Positions 52,786-61,936 of a stretch of 64,000 nucleotides of DNA are shown here, piece after piece. Made by a program: the position numbers and the translations under genes. The notes under the pieces were generated by a model. It ran no database searches. It was not told the origin of the DNA and saw only the letters and a list, made by a program, of their open reading frames with translations. Source of the DNA: Rhodobacterales bacterium (GTDB lineage Bacteria; Pseudomonadota; Alphaproteobacteria; Rhodobacterales; Rhodobacteraceae). Each line of letters begins with the position of its first letter. Position 1 is the first letter of the stretch. Where the stretch lies: NCBI GenBank assembly GCA_025362795.1, contig JANYFE010000077.1:1-64000 (forward strand). The letters are read 5' to 3'.

Positions 52786-53325
52786 ATGCGAAAACTGGTC
52801 TGGCTGCTGTATACCGGGTTGTTGCTGGGTGCAAACCAAGCAATGGCCGGAGCGGTGGACCCCGTGCTGCTGACGGGCGACATGGAAAAGCTGGTGCTGG
52901 AAGCACCGCGGGCGCTGCCGGATGTGCCGTTGATCGACTTGGCGGACGCGCCGCATGCGTTGGCCCACTACAAGGGCAAATGGCTGGTCGTCAATTTTTG
53001 GGCGACATGGTGCATGCCCTGCCGGACCGAGATGCCGTCGCTGGACCGGTTGCAGACGGCGCTGCCGCAAATTGCGGTGGTCACATTGGCGACCGGGCCC
53101 AATCCCGTGCCCGCGATCAGGCGATTTCTGGACGAGGCGGCGGTCAAGTCGTTGGTGGTGCTGCGCGACCCGCAGGCGGACCTGGCTCATCAGATGGGCG
53201 TGATGGGGCTGCCGGTGACAGTGATCGTCTCGCCCGACGGGATGGAAGTGGCGCGGCTGATCGGCGGCGCGGAGTGGGATTCGGACAAGGCGAAGGCAGT
53301 GCTGGAGGCGTTGATGACACCCTGA
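52786..53325 (+). CDS. tlpA: TlpA-like thiol:disulfide oxidoreductase
   Basis: A 179-residue thioredoxin-fold protein with an N-terminal signal sequence or anchor ([19 protein letters not shown]). The active site [15 protein letters not shown] has a CxxC. Relatives reduce apocytochromes and copper-centre proteins in the periplasm, and TlpA next to argH is a common arrangement in alphaproteobacteria. The ATG at 52786 is just before the signal; an upstream ATG overlaps argH and is rejected. Confidence 0.88.
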   Translation: MRKLVWLLYTGLLLGANQAMAGAVDPVLLTGDMEKLVLEAPRALPDVPLIDLADAPHALAHYKGKWLVVNFWATWCMPCRTEMPSLDRLQTALPQIAVVTLATGPNPVPAIRRFLDEAAVKSLVVLRDPQADLAHQMGVMGLPVTVIVSPDGMEVARLIGGAEWDSDKAKAVLEALMTP

Positions 53326-53419
53326 ACCCCGAGGTTTCACACCCTCAATCGCGATAGGTTACCCGGACGAACGGAGCAATCTTGGCCCACCGTGGCGGAT
53401 TTGCGCCAATGTGAAACCG

Positions 53420-53956
53420 TCAGGCGTCTTTTGGTTCCGGTCCGCGGTTGAGTTGGTGGATCAGGGCTTTGGCCTCGAGCGTTGGCGGGCGTTCCTGGCG
53501 CAGGTAGCTTGTGCAATCAGGGGTGCGGCTGACCAGTTTGAGTTCGACGAGAGTGCGGCGCAGGATGGCGGGGTCCCCGAAACAGTGCCATTGGGTCAGG
53601 TGCGTGCTGATCTGGCGTTCAGTCATGGATTGGCCTTTGGGCAGGCGCGACCACAAAGGCCAGAGGCAAAGGTGCTGAATATTGGTGCGAGACGGCCAGC
53701 TGGCGAGGCGGCTTTGCGCGTCGAAGAACCGCAACGCGGCTTGCACGCGGGTCAGGTCGGCTTGTGGGGTTGGGGCGGCGAAGGATTGCGCAGCTTTGGC
53801 CGAGGCCCGCAGGTGTTGCAGATTGCGGAAACCCGCCGCGCGGGCCAGCATGTTCATCAGGCTGAGGTGGCCAGGCGGCGCGGCCAGTTCGCGATGCAGA
53901 TTGCGGGCGAATGTGGACAGGTCGGCAGTTTGCAGCGTCAGGGGAATTCGGGTCAT
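53420..53956 (-). CDS. DUF2087-domain protein
   Basis: A 178-residue protein whose C-terminal half shows the DUF2087 pattern: TERQISTHLTQWHCFGDPAILRRTLVELKLVSRTPD. The N-terminal part includes FARNLHRELAAPPGHLSLMNMLARA. DUF2087 domains are winged-helix-like and occur in putative regulators; DNA binding here is inference. It stands alone, convergent with the TlpA gene. Confidence 0.75.
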   Translation of the reverse strand: MTRIPLTLQTADLSTFARNLHRELAAPPGHLSLMNMLARAAGFRNLQHLRASAKAAQSFAAPTPQADLTRVQAALRFFDAQSRLASWPSRTNIQHLCLWPLWSRLPKGQSMTERQISTHLTQWHCFGDPAILRRTLVELKLVSRTPDCTSYLRQERPPTLEAKALIHQLNRGPEPKDA

Positions 53957-54102
53957 CTTGTCCTTATGCGGCCCGCAGATCGCTAGTCACCGTCTTGGCG
54001 GAGGGGCCGGGGAAAGATGGGCTCGGCCGTAAGTTGCAGGTTTAGCTGGCGGGTGCCCGGTGACGTCTGGGTGAACTGCTGACCCAAAACCAGTCTAACG
54101 TC

Positions 54103-54681
54103 TTATGGGCGCTGTGCAAGGGCGGCCACATGGTCGTGACGCGGGCAGGTCACAAGGTGGTCATTGACCATGCCAGTCGCCTCCATGAAGGCGTAGGTGA
54201 TGGTCGGGCCGACAAAGGTGAAGCCGGATTGTTTCAGCGCCTTGGACATAGCATGCGACGTGGGCGTTTCTGTCGGGATCTGCCCCGACATAAAGCGGTT
54301 CTGTCGGGCCGCGCCGCCCACATGGGTCCACAGAAAGTCGGAAAAGTTTTGGCGTTCCTGAATGGCGAGATAGGCACGGGCGTTCTGGATCGTGCCTTCG
54401 ATCTTGCCGCGGTGGCGGATGATGCCGGCGTCGCCCAGAAGGCGCGTCACATCTGCATCACCCCATGTGGCGATGACTTCGGGATCGAAACCTGCAAAGG
54501 CCGTGCGGAAATTATCGCGTTTTCTCAAGATGGTAATCCAGGACAGACCTGCCTGAAACCCGTCGAGAATCAGCTTTTCCCATAAGGTGCGGCTGTCCCA
54601 TTCCGGCACGCCCCATTCGTCATCGTGATAACTGACGTACAGCGGATCAGTGCCGCACCATGGGCAAAGTGCTTGGTCCAT
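54103..54681 (-). CDS. tag: DNA-3-methyladenine glycosylase I
   Basis: A 192-residue TAG enzyme that removes 3-methyladenine in base-excision repair. The zinc ligands are visible: an early cysteine in LCPWCG and His in SYHDDEWG, then the late His/Cys in DHLVTCPRH. The catalytic acid region lies in FQAGLSWITIL. Start at 54681 gives MDQALCPWCG; an earlier ATG would add 16 residues. It is divergent from the EAL gene, with 104 bp between starts. Confidence 0.95.
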   Translation of the reverse strand: MDQALCPWCGTDPLYVSYHDDEWGVPEWDSRTLWEKLILDGFQAGLSWITILRKRDNFRTAFAGFDPEVIATWGDADVTRLLGDAGIIRHRGKIEGTIQNARAYLAIQERQNFSDFLWTHVGGAARQNRFMSGQIPTETPTSHAMSKALKQSGFTFVGPTITYAFMEATGMVNDHLVTCPRHDHVAALAQRP

Positions 54682-54785
54682 CGGGCACCTTTCAGGCTGG
54701 AGAGAATTGGGAAAAATCCGAACATTCACACCTCTTTTACCGTTGTGCCATCACCTTGTCGACCAGAACGGGGAAAGGATCGGCC

Positions 54786-55637
54786 ATGACGCCACCACCA
54801 TCACCGCCGACCGAGGCCCGGCCCGGCCCAATCAGACCCGCGCTGTCCAACCCGCTGGGCGTGGCGGTTTCGGAACATGACCGGCTGACCATGACGATGG
54901 TGGCAGAGGCGGTGCGCACCAGACGTTTGCGGCTGGCCTATCAGCCGGTGGTACTGTCGCGCGATCCGTGTCGGATTGCGTTCCACGAAGGGCTGATGCG
55001 GGTGATGGAACCCAATGGCCGCGTTATTCCCGCCAAGGATTTCATGGGGGCTGTTGAGGCGCATGAACTGGGCCGCGAGATTGACTGTGCCGCGCTGGAA
55101 ATGGGGCTGATGACGCTGGCGAAACATCCGGAATTGCGAATTGCCATTAATATGTCGGCACGCTCCATCGGCTATACGCGCTGGACACGGACCCTGAAGA
55201 AGGGGCTGGACCTTGGGGTGACGGTGGGCGAACGGCTGATTCTGGAGATTACCGAAAGCTCGGCGATGATGGTGCCGGAACTGGTGATCAATCTGATGGA
55301 TGACCTGCAACGCAAGGGCGTGGCCTTTGCGATGGATGATTTCGGCGCGGGTTATACCGCGATCCGCTATTTCAAGGACTTCCTGTTTGATATCGTCAAG
55401 ATTGACGGGCAATTCATCCGAAACATTCACCGCGACCCGGACAATCAGGCGCTGACCCGGGCGCTGTTGGCGATTGGCAAGCATTTCGACATGTTCACCG
55501 TCGCCGAAGCGGTGGAGACGGCGGAAGAGGCGGACTGTCTGCGCAAATTGGGGGTTGATTGCCAGCAGGGTTTTCTTTTCGGGGCACCCACGATCAAACC
55601 GGCGTGGGTTACGACAGAGGTGCGCAAGCAGGCCTGA
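54786..55637 (+). CDS. EAL-domain protein (c-di-GMP phosphodiesterase type)
   Basis: A 283-residue single-domain EAL protein without GGDEF, PAS or membrane segment. The key motifs look intact: EGLMR (ExLxR), N in INMSARS, EITES, DDFGAGYTAIRYF, KIDGQFIRN, catalytic Glu in AEAVET and QGFLFG. It could therefore degrade cyclic di-GMP in the cytosol. A proline-rich N-terminus (TPPPSPPTEARPGP) of about 35 residues precedes the domain. Start at 54786 follows AAAGGAT. Downstream is phaA. Confidence 0.9.
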   Translation: MTPPPSPPTEARPGPIRPALSNPLGVAVSEHDRLTMTMVAEAVRTRRLRLAYQPVVLSRDPCRIAFHEGLMRVMEPNGRVIPAKDFMGAVEAHELGREIDCAALEMGLMTLAKHPELRIAINMSARSIGYTRWTRTLKKGLDLGVTVGERLILEITESSAMMVPELVINLMDDLQRKGVAFAMDDFGAGYTAIRYFKDFLFDIVKIDGQFIRNIHRDPDNQALTRALLAIGKHFDMFTVAEAVETAEEADCLRKLGVDCQQGFLFGAPTIKPAWVTTEVRKQA

Positions 55638-55723
55638 CTTACGCCACGGCAACATAGCTGCCATGCAGGGCGAACCAAATCTTGCTTTTGCAACCCATCC
55701 CGCCTAGGGCATGCTTTTAAGGG

Positions 55724-55739
55724 GCGGGCTTTGGCCCGC
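55724..55739 (+). terminator. Hairpin between the EAL gene and phaA
   Basis: GCGGGC-TTTG-GCCCGC, an exact six-pair stem, is followed by GTCAAAACG rather than a T run. It lies 31 bases before the phaA start and may terminate the EAL transcript or act in the phaA leader. Confidence 0.3.
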
Positions 55740-55769
55740 GTCAAAACGCTATGAAAAGGGCGAGAAACC

Positions 55770-56945
55770 ATGACCAATGTTGTGATCGTATCGGCGGCAC
55801 GCACCGCTGTCGGCAGTTTCAACGGTGCTTTTGCCGCGACCCCGGCGCATGACCTGGGCGCTGCGGTGATCGAGGCGGTTGTCGCGCGTGCCGGTGTGGA
55901 CAAGGCGGAAGTGTCGGAAACCATTCTGGGTCAGGTCCTGACCGCCGGTCAGGGTCAGAACCCGGCGCGGCAGGCCCATATCAAGGCGGGACTGCCGAAA
56001 GAAGCCAGCGCCTGGTCGATCAATCAGGTCTGCGGCTCGGGCCTGCGGGCGGTGGCGCTGGCGGCACAGCATATCCAGCTGGGCGACGCCGGAATCGTCG
56101 TGGCCGGTGGTCAGGAAAGCATGAGCCTGTCGCCGCATGTAGCGCATCTGCGCGCCGGGCAGAAGATGGGCGACATGAGCTTCATCGATTCGATGATCCG
56201 CGACGGCTTGTGGGATGCGTTCAACAACTATCACATGGGTCAGACGGCGGAAAACGTTGCCAGCCAGTGGCAAATCAGCCGGGAGGCGCAGGACGCTTTC
56301 GCACTGGCCAGCCAGAACAAGGCCGAAGCGGCGCAGAAAGCCGGGCGCTTTGTGGATGAGATCGTGCCATTCGTGATCAAGGGCCGCAAAGGCGATGTGA
56401 CCGTGGATACCGATGAATACGTCCGGCATGGCGCAACTTTGGAATCGATGGCCAAGTTGCGGCCGGCCTTTGCTAAAGATGGTTCAGTAACGGCGGCCAA
56501 TGCTTCGGGTCTGAACGACGGCGCGGCGGCGGTGTTGCTGATGTCGGCGGCAGAGGCGGAAAAGCGTGGACTGACGCCGCTGGCGCGGATTGCGTCTTAT
56601 GCGACGGCAGGGCTGGACCCTTCGATCATGGGCGTCGGGCCGATCGTCGCCTCGCGCAAGGCTTTGGATAAGGCGGGCTGGAAAGTGTCTGACCTTGATC
56701 TGGTCGAGGCGAACGAAGCGTTTGCGGCCCAGGCCTGCGCGGTCAATATTGACATGGGCTGGGATCCCTCGATCGTGAACGTCAACGGCGGCGCGATTGC
56801 GATTGGCCACCCGATTGGTGCCTCGGGGGCGCGCGTGCTGAATACGCTCTTGTTCCAGATGCGGCGGCAGGGGGCGAAAAAGGGACTGGCGACCCTTTGC
56901 ATCGGCGGCGGCATGGGTGTCGCAATGTGCATCGAGCAGGCCTGA
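55770..56945 (+). CDS. phaA: Acetyl-CoA acetyltransferase (beta-ketothiolase)
   Basis: A 391-residue thiolase that condenses two acetyl-CoA into acetoacetyl-CoA, the first step toward polyhydroxybutyrate. The nucleophile lies in [14 protein letters not shown], the histidine in [13 protein letters not shown] and the second cysteine in [11 protein letters not shown]. Full length, with a good ribosome site (GAGAAACC). It is followed by phaB on the same strand, as in other polyhydroxyalkanoate loci; phaC is not in the window. Confidence 0.97.
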   Translation: MTNVVIVSAARTAVGSFNGAFAATPAHDLGAAVIEAVVARAGVDKAEVSETILGQVLTAGQGQNPARQAHIKAGLPKEASAWSINQVCGSGLRAVALAAQHIQLGDAGIVVAGGQESMSLSPHVAHLRAGQKMGDMSFIDSMIRDGLWDAFNNYHMGQTAENVASQWQISREAQDAFALASQNKAEAAQKAGRFVDEIVPFVIKGRKGDVTVDTDEYVRHGATLESMAKLRPAFAKDGSVTAANASGLNDGAAAVLLMSAAEAEKRGLTPLARIASYATAGLDPSIMGVGPIVASRKALDKAGWKVSDLDLVEANEAFAAQACAVNIDMGWDPSIVNVNGGAIAIGHPIGASGARVLNTLLFQMRRQGAKKGLATLCIGGGMGVAMCIEQA

Positions 56946-57038
56946 ACCGAAGCGATTTGAACAAGCGGTGCGCAGAGGGTATGCGTGCCGCTTGTTATTG
57001 TTTACGACTTTGAAAACGGCTCTGGGGAGGAGAGGATC

Positions 57039-57764
57039 ATGGCAAAAGTTGCTCTGGTAACTGGCGGCTCGCGCGGGATTGGTGCGGCGATTTCGGTGGC
57101 GTTGAAGGCGGCGGGTTACACGGTGGCGGCGAATTATGCTGGCAATGATGATGCCGCCCGCGCGTTCACTGCTGAGACCGGCATTCCGGCCTATAAATGG
57201 TCAGTGGCGGATTACGACGCCTGTGTCGCGGGGATCGCCCAGGTCGAGGCGGATCTGGGTCCGGTGGCCGTGCTGGTCAACAATGCCGGCATTACGCGGG
57301 ATGCCATGTTCCACAAAATGACACCGATGGCCTGGAAAGAGGTGATCGACACCAACCTTAGCGGTCTGTTCAACATGACTCACCCTCTGTGGGGCGGCAT
57401 GCGCGACCGCAAGTTTGGCCGGGTGATCAACATATCCTCGATCAATGGCCAGAAAGGTCAAGCCGGGCAGGTCAATTATTCGGCGGCCAAATCGGGCGAT
57501 CTGGGATTCACCAAGGCCCTGGCCCAGGAAGGTGCGCGGGCCGGGATTACGGTGAACGCGATTTGCCCGGGTTACATCGGCACCGAAATGGTGCGGGCGA
57601 TTGACCCGAAGGTTCTAGCAGAGCGGATCATACCGCAAATTCCGGTCGGACGGCTGGGCGAGCCCGCCGAAGTGGCACGGATCGCGGTGTTTTTGGCCAG
57701 TGACGATGCCGGGTTCATCACGGGATCAACGATTTCGGCGAACGGCGGACAGTTCGTGGCGTGA
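57039..57764 (+). CDS. phaB: Acetoacetyl-CoA reductase
   Basis: A 241-residue SDR that reduces acetoacetyl-CoA to (R)-3-hydroxybutyryl-CoA with NADPH. The nucleotide motif is TGGSRGIG, NNAGITRDAMFHKM follows, and YSAAK supplies the catalytic Tyr/Lys. The GYIGTEMV substrate loop is typical of PhaB. Start at 57039 has a strong ribosome site (GGGGAGGAGAGG). It pairs with phaA 93 bp upstream. Confidence 0.96.
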   Translation: MAKVALVTGGSRGIGAAISVALKAAGYTVAANYAGNDDAARAFTAETGIPAYKWSVADYDACVAGIAQVEADLGPVAVLVNNAGITRDAMFHKMTPMAWKEVIDTNLSGLFNMTHPLWGGMRDRKFGRVINISSINGQKGQAGQVNYSAAKSGDLGFTKALAQEGARAGITVNAICPGYIGTEMVRAIDPKVLAERIIPQIPVGRLGEPAEVARIAVFLASDDAGFITGSTISANGGQFVA

Positions 57765-57765
57765 C

Positions 57766-57808
57766 CAAAAATCTTCTAAGATTTTTGCAAATTTCTTCGA
57801 AGAAGTTT
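57766..57808. repeat. Two adjacent palindromic hairpins after phaB
   Basis: CAAAAATCTT and AAGATTTTTG form a perfect ten-pair inverted repeat (57766-57787, two-base centre). Then TTCTTCGAAGAA is a perfect 12-bp palindrome inside AAATTTCTTCGAAGAAGTTT (57789-57808). Together they fill the 55-bp gap between phaB and the EamA gene. The T-rich 3' arm of the first could terminate phaAB transcription, or they may bind a regulator. Confidence 0.5.
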
Positions 57809-57819
57809 GGGGAGCACCG

Positions 57820-58680
57820 GTGACGCGGTCCGCGGCCACCTTGATCGGGTTTTCGGCCGTGCTGATGTGGGCGCTGCTGGCGGTTCTGACCATTGGTACA
57901 ACACCCGTCCCGCCGTTGCAGCTGAACGCGATGTGCTTTGCGATTGGTGGGACGATCGGGCTGATCTGGATACTGCGCGGAGCCAGGTTTGATGTGCTGC
58001 GCGAGGTGTCTTGGCGGGTCTATGCGTTTGGCACGTTTGGGCTGTTCGGCTATCATTTCCTATATTTCACAGCGTTCCGGCTGGCGCCTAATGCTGAAAC
58101 CGGGCTGATCGCCTATCTGTGGCCGTTGTTCATCGTGTTGTTGTCGGGCCTGCTGCCGGGCGAACGCTTGCGTCGCTGGCATATCATCGGAGCGCTGGTC
58201 GCGTTTGCCGGCGCAGCTTTGGTCGCGTTGCGTGGCGGCCTTGCGCTGCAGGCCGGGGCCGTGCCGGGGATGGCGCTGGCGTTTTTATGCGCGCTGACTT
58301 GGGCCGGTTATTCGGTGCTGTCGCGCCGTATGGGGGCGGTGCCAAGCGCGGCGGTCGCCGTTTTCTGTCTGGCCGCCGCAGTGCTGTCGGCCTTGGCGCA
58401 CCTGGCGTTCGAGCCGACCGTCTGGCCCGTGGGTCTGTCGGGCTGGATGTGCGTGGGTTTGCTGGGGCTCGGGCCGGTCGGCCTCGCGTTTTTCACCTGG
58501 GACATCGGCATGAAACGCGGCGACATCCAACTGTTGGGCGTCGCGTCCTATGCAGCCCCGTTGCTGTCGACGTTGGCCTTGATTGTCACGGATAAAACGG
58601 CAGCGACACCCGCCCTGTTGGTGGCGACGTTGCTGATCGGTGGCGGGGCAGCATTGGCCGCCCGCGCCAGCCTTGGCTAG
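57820..58680 (+). CDS. EamA-family (drug/metabolite exporter type) membrane protein
   Basis: A 286-residue protein of ten hydrophobic helices, two EamA repeats (first ends near 135; the second starts about GMALAFLCALTWAGYSVLSRR). Family hallmarks: GYHFLYFTAFRLAPNAETGLIAYLWPLF, PVGLAFFTWDIGMKRGDIQLLG. Relatives export amino acids or metabolites; the substrate here is unknown. The GTG at 57820, with GGGGAG nearby, is the start: ATG codons further upstream lie within phaB. Confidence 0.88.
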   Translation: MTRSAATLIGFSAVLMWALLAVLTIGTTPVPPLQLNAMCFAIGGTIGLIWILRGARFDVLREVSWRVYAFGTFGLFGYHFLYFTAFRLAPNAETGLIAYLWPLFIVLLSGLLPGERLRRWHIIGALVAFAGAALVALRGGLALQAGAVPGMALAFLCALTWAGYSVLSRRMGAVPSAAVAVFCLAAAVLSALAHLAFEPTVWPVGLSGWMCVGLLGLGPVGLAFFTWDIGMKRGDIQLLGVASYAAPLLSTLALIVTDKTAATPALLVATLLIGGGAALAARASLG

Positions 58681-58695
58681 GATCCGAAGGTCGGT

Positions 58696-58863
58696 TCAGG
58701 CGCTTTGCAGGCGCGAAATCTCTTCCTTAAGTTTGAGCTTTTGTTTCTTGAGGTCCGCGACGTGAAGATCGTCGACGCCGGGCGCCCGTTGCGCCTGTTC
58801 GACTGCATCCGAGAGGTGTTCGTGTTTCCGCTTCAGTTCCGCGATATGCGAAGCGACGGTCAT
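58696..58863 (-). CDS. DUF465/YdcH-family small coiled-coil protein
   Basis: A 55-residue protein with the YdcH/DUF465 pattern: HIAELKRKHEHLSDAVEQAQ, DDLHVADLKKQKLKLKEEI and a short C-terminus. It is entirely helical and probably dimeric. The role of the family is unknown. The ATG at 58863 has a strong ribosome site (AAGGAGG). Convergent with the EamA gene. Confidence 0.85.
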   Translation of the reverse strand: MTVASHIAELKRKHEHLSDAVEQAQRAPGVDDLHVADLKKQKLKLKEEISRLQSA

Positions 58864-58956
58864 GTGGTGCCTCCTTCTCCGTTTCGAATAACACCAGTGC
58901 ACCACGTTTCGCGGGCTCTGTCACCAAATCTTCACAAGCGGGCCCGGCGGAATGGG

Positions 58957-59715
58957 TCAAATTCTGCCGAAGGTGGCGGAAAGATCGGCACCATCCCGCA
59001 AGATTGCACTCGCCTTGGGCGTGTGGCTGTCGCGGTCGCCGTCATGGGTGGTGCCGTCGTGCAGGATCAAGGGCGCAAGCAGGCGAAACGCGGCGCGGCC
59101 CCCCTTGCGGGCGCGCAAGATGATGCGCGGGGCTGAGCGGGATTCACGGGGGGTCAGGGGCAGAACCGTGGCGGAACCCAGTTTCGGTGCCAGGGCGGCA
59201 AGTGCTGCGGGTAGGCTGTCGGTGCCAAGGATCAGGGTTAGCCAGCCGCCGGGTGCCAGGCGGCGGGCGGCAAAGGCGATCCATTCGGCGATCGGCGTTT
59301 CGGCACGATTGGCGGTGTCCCGGCCTGCGACGGGAGACGGGGAACCGCTGCGCGGGTAGTAGGGCGGATTGGCGACGACGTGGTCGAAGGCGCGGGTCAG
59401 CGCCGCGGTGGTCAAGTCGGCGGCGATGACCTGCATCGGAATGGCATTTTCGGCGGCGTTGCGCCGGGCGAGGGCGGCGTAGGCGGGTTGCAGTTCGAGG
59501 CCGGTCAGCACGACACCGGGCACGCGGGCGCCGAGGCAAAGCGCGGCGGTGCCCGCGCCACAGCCAAGGTCGAGAACGCTTTCTCCGGCTTTGGCGGGGC
59601 AGGCGGCCGCCAGCAAGACCGGGTCGGTGGCAGCCCGATAGCCGGTCAGCGGCTGCCACAGGCGGATGCGGCCACCAAGGAAGGCATCGTGCGACAGTTC
59701 GGCGTCGGTGAACAT
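58957..59715 (-). CDS. TrmN6-like tRNA1(Val) adenine-N6 methyltransferase
   Basis: A 252-residue class I SAM methyltransferase. SAM motif I is VLDLGCGAGTAALCL, and the catalytic NPPYYPRSG motif is typical of N6-adenine methyltransferases. The N-terminal run TDAELSHDAFLGGRIRLWQP is characteristic of TrmN6/YfiC relatives, which modify A37 of tRNA1(Val). Start is immediately after the DUF2007 stop. tRNA target is inferred by family only. Confidence 0.85.
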   Translation of the reverse strand: MFTDAELSHDAFLGGRIRLWQPLTGYRAATDPVLLAAACPAKAGESVLDLGCGAGTAALCLGARVPGVVLTGLELQPAYAALARRNAAENAIPMQVIAADLTTAALTRAFDHVVANPPYYPRSGSPSPVAGRDTANRAETPIAEWIAFAARRLAPGGWLTLILGTDSLPAALAALAPKLGSATVLPLTPRESRSAPRIILRARKGGRAAFRLLAPLILHDGTTHDGDRDSHTPKASAILRDGADLSATFGRI

Positions 59716-59946
59716 CTAAGGGACGATCGGGCAGGCATCGGCGGGAAAGTCATTGTCGATCAGCGCGGCCCGGGCCAGAAAATGGTCACGGTCGGCAACC
59801 ATCAGACGGCGCGGCAAAAAGTACGACGAGCCTTCGAGGATGCTGGTGTGGACGTCCATCTCAAACGCCGTTATACCCTCGCCCGCAAGGAGAGCCTGGG
59901 CAAAGGCGATCAGGGTCGGGTCGGTGGTGCGCAAAAGCAGCCTCAT
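59716..59946 (-). CDS. DUF2007-family protein
   Basis: A 76-residue protein with the DUF2007 ferredoxin-like pattern: LLRTTDPTLIAFAQALLAGEG, then LPRRLMVADRDHFLARAALI. These short domains are thought to be signal-transducing or regulatory, with no defined activity. Start ATG at 59946. The stop abuts the TrmN6-like start, so the two are co-transcribed. Divergent from ispB. Confidence 0.85.
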   Translation of the reverse strand: MRLLLRTTDPTLIAFAQALLAGEGITAFEMDVHTSILEGSSYFLPRRLMVADRDHFLARAALIDNDFPADACPIVP

Positions 59947-59992
59947 GTGAACCAGCCTACGGGGGCTTGCAGGTGTAGAGCAAGGGGTGGCC

Positions 59993-60994
59993 GTGAACGT
60001 GATCAATGCAAGTATGTCGCCGCAGGATGTTCTGGCCGAGGCTTTGGCGGATGACATGGCGGCGGTTAACCTGTTGATCCGCGACCGGATGGCGAGTGAA
60101 CATGCACCCCGGATTCCGCAGGTGACGGCACATCTGGTCGAGGCGGGTGGCAAGCGGCTGCGCCCGATGCTGACGCTGGCTGCGGCGCGGATTTGCGGCT
60201 ATCGCGGGCCGTATCACGTGCATCTGGCGGCCACGGTGGAGTTTATCCACACCGCGACGCTGCTTCATGATGATGTAGTCGATGAAAGCACGCGACGGCG
60301 GGGGCGGCCAACGGCGAACCTGCTGTGGGACAACAAGTCGAGCGTACTGGTCGGGGATTATCTGTTTTCGCGCAGCTTCCAGTTGATGGTAGAGACCGGG
60401 TCGCTGCGGGTGCTGGACATTCTGGCCAATGCAAGTGCCACGATTGCCGAGGGCGAGGTACTGCAGCTGACGGCTGCGCAGGATCTGACGACGACGGAAG
60501 CGGTGTATCTGCAGGTGGTGCGTGGCAAGACGGCGGCACTGTTCTCTGCGGCCTGCGAAGTCGGCGGGGTGATTGCGGGGGCGACAGATCCGGTAACGCG
60601 GGCGCTGTTTGCCTATGGCGATGCGTTGGGAATCGCATTTCAGATTGCCGATGATCTCCTGGACTATGGCGGATCGGCGGCCGCGATTGGCAAGAACACC
60701 GGCGATGATTTCCGCGAACGCAAGGTGACGCTGCCGGTGATCATGGCGGTGGCTGCGGCAACGCCCGAGGAACACGCGTTCTGGGTGCGGGTGATCGAGA
60801 AGGGCCAGCAGGCGGATGGCGATCTGGAGCAGGCGCTTGCGCTGATGGAGCGTCATGGCGCGATGCGCGCGGCGCGCGGCGAGGCGCTGGCCTGGGCCGG
60901 GCGGGCACGCGTTGCTTTGGCGGCAGTGCCGGATCATGCGCTGAAGGAGGCACTTGGTGACCTTGCGGATTATGTGGTGGCGCGAATCCATTGA
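59993..60994 (+). CDS. ispB: Polyprenyl (octaprenyl/decaprenyl-type) diphosphate synthase
   Basis: A 333-residue trans-prenyltransferase that makes the ubiquinone side chain. The two aspartate-rich motifs are LLHDDVVDESTRRRG and IADDLLDYGG; GGKRLRPM precedes the first. The chain length of the product (octa-, nona- or decaprenyl) cannot be read from the sequence. GTG at 59993 is preferred because AAGGGG sits at the right distance; GTG 59987 is an alternative. Confidence 0.93.
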   Translation: MNVINASMSPQDVLAEALADDMAAVNLLIRDRMASEHAPRIPQVTAHLVEAGGKRLRPMLTLAAARICGYRGPYHVHLAATVEFIHTATLLHDDVVDESTRRRGRPTANLLWDNKSSVLVGDYLFSRSFQLMVETGSLRVLDILANASATIAEGEVLQLTAAQDLTTTEAVYLQVVRGKTAALFSAACEVGGVIAGATDPVTRALFAYGDALGIAFQIADDLLDYGGSAAAIGKNTGDDFRERKVTLPVIMAVAAATPEEHAFWVRVIEKGQQADGDLEQALALMERHGAMRAARGEALAWAGRARVALAAVPDHALKEALGDLADYVVARIH

Positions 60995-61105
60995 AGCAGA
61001 GGCGGCTGCGCCGCGCAGTTTTCAGTCGATTGCGCGGCTGAAGCAGCCGCTTGACTACAAGATGCTCGCCGCGCGCGGATATTTTTGAGAAGGTGAAATT
61101 GCAAC

Positions 61106-61936
61106 TTACCGGGTGAGGCGGGCGGCTTTGATCCACCAGCCGGTCTGGGCGATTTGCAGCGATCGGGCGGCGTTTTCGGCGGCGGTTTGGCTGGCGAACA
61201 GGCCAAAGCAGGTGGCACCAGAGCCGGACATGCGGGCGACAAGGCAGCCTGGCCGGGTATTCAGGCTGGTAATGACGTCAGCGATGATCGGGGCGAGGTG
61301 GCGGGCCGGCATTTCCAGATCGTTGCGCTGCGCGTGCAGCCAGGCGGCGAGGGTCGCGGCGTCGGGGAAATGTGGCAGGGCTTGCAGGGTTGGGTTTTCG
61401 CGCTGTTGCAGGGTTCGGAACACGTCAGCGGTTGCGAGGGCGATGCCGGGGTTGGCGAGGACGACCCAGGCGTCGGGCAGGGCGGTGGACGTTATCTGGT
61501 CGCCGATGCCTCGTATCCGGCCAGCGCTACCCTTCAGGCAGACCGGGACATCGGCACCGAGGGCAAGGATGGCTGAAGCGGGCGGCAAGGGGGTATTCCA
61601 CAGCCGCGCCAGTGCTTTGAGAGTTGCCGCCGCATCGGCCGAGCCGCCGCCGATGCCTGAAGCGACGGGCAGGAGTTTGTCCAGAAAGATGTGGGCACCC
61701 CGCGTCGGGTGCAAGACGCGGGCAGCGCTGAGGCACATGTTGTCGGTGGCCGACAGGCCATGGGCACAAGGTCCGGTGATGGTCAGGGTCAGGGTTTTGG
61801 CAGGTGCCACCGTGATCCGGTCGCCCAGATCGGCAAAAGCCACCAGACTGTCGATGAGATGATAGCCGTCGCTGCGCCGCCCGGTCACATGCAGGGCAAG
61901 GTTGATCTTGGCGCGGGCGAAAGCCTCAACCGCCAT
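61106..61936 (-). CDS. ispE: 4-diphosphocytidyl-2-C-methyl-D-erythritol kinase
   Basis: A 276-residue GHMP kinase of the non-mevalonate isoprenoid pathway. Motifs: FARAKINLALHVTGRR at the N-terminus, the ATP loop PVASGIGGGSADAAA, and GSGATCFGLF near the C-terminus. Start at 61936 overlaps the upstream TPR gene's stop by 11 bp. It is the last gene of this minus-strand pair and faces ispB. Confidence 0.96.
   Translation of the reverse strand: MAVEAFARAKINLALHVTGRRSDGYHLIDSLVAFADLGDRITVAPAKTLTLTITGPCAHGLSATDNMCLSAARVLHPTRGAHIFLDKLLPVASGIGGGSADAAATLKALARLWNTPLPPASAILALGADVPVCLKGSAGRIRGIGDQITSTALPDAWVVLANPGIALATADVFRTLQQRENPTLQALPHFPDAATLAAWLHAQRNDLEMPARHLAPIIADVITSLNTRPGCLVARMSGSGATCFGLFASQTAAENAARSLQIAQTGWWIKAARLTR

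Noticed and set aside
59957-60991. 344-codon minus-strand frame opposite ispB
   Set aside because: Composition is His/Arg/Gln-rich and no motif was seen; ispB carries both aspartate motifs.
61034-61050. GCGGCT-GAAGC-AGCCGC hairpin between ispB and ispE as a terminator
   Set aside because: The stem is perfect, but there is no T run on either strand and the surroundings are GC-rich, so it could be chance.
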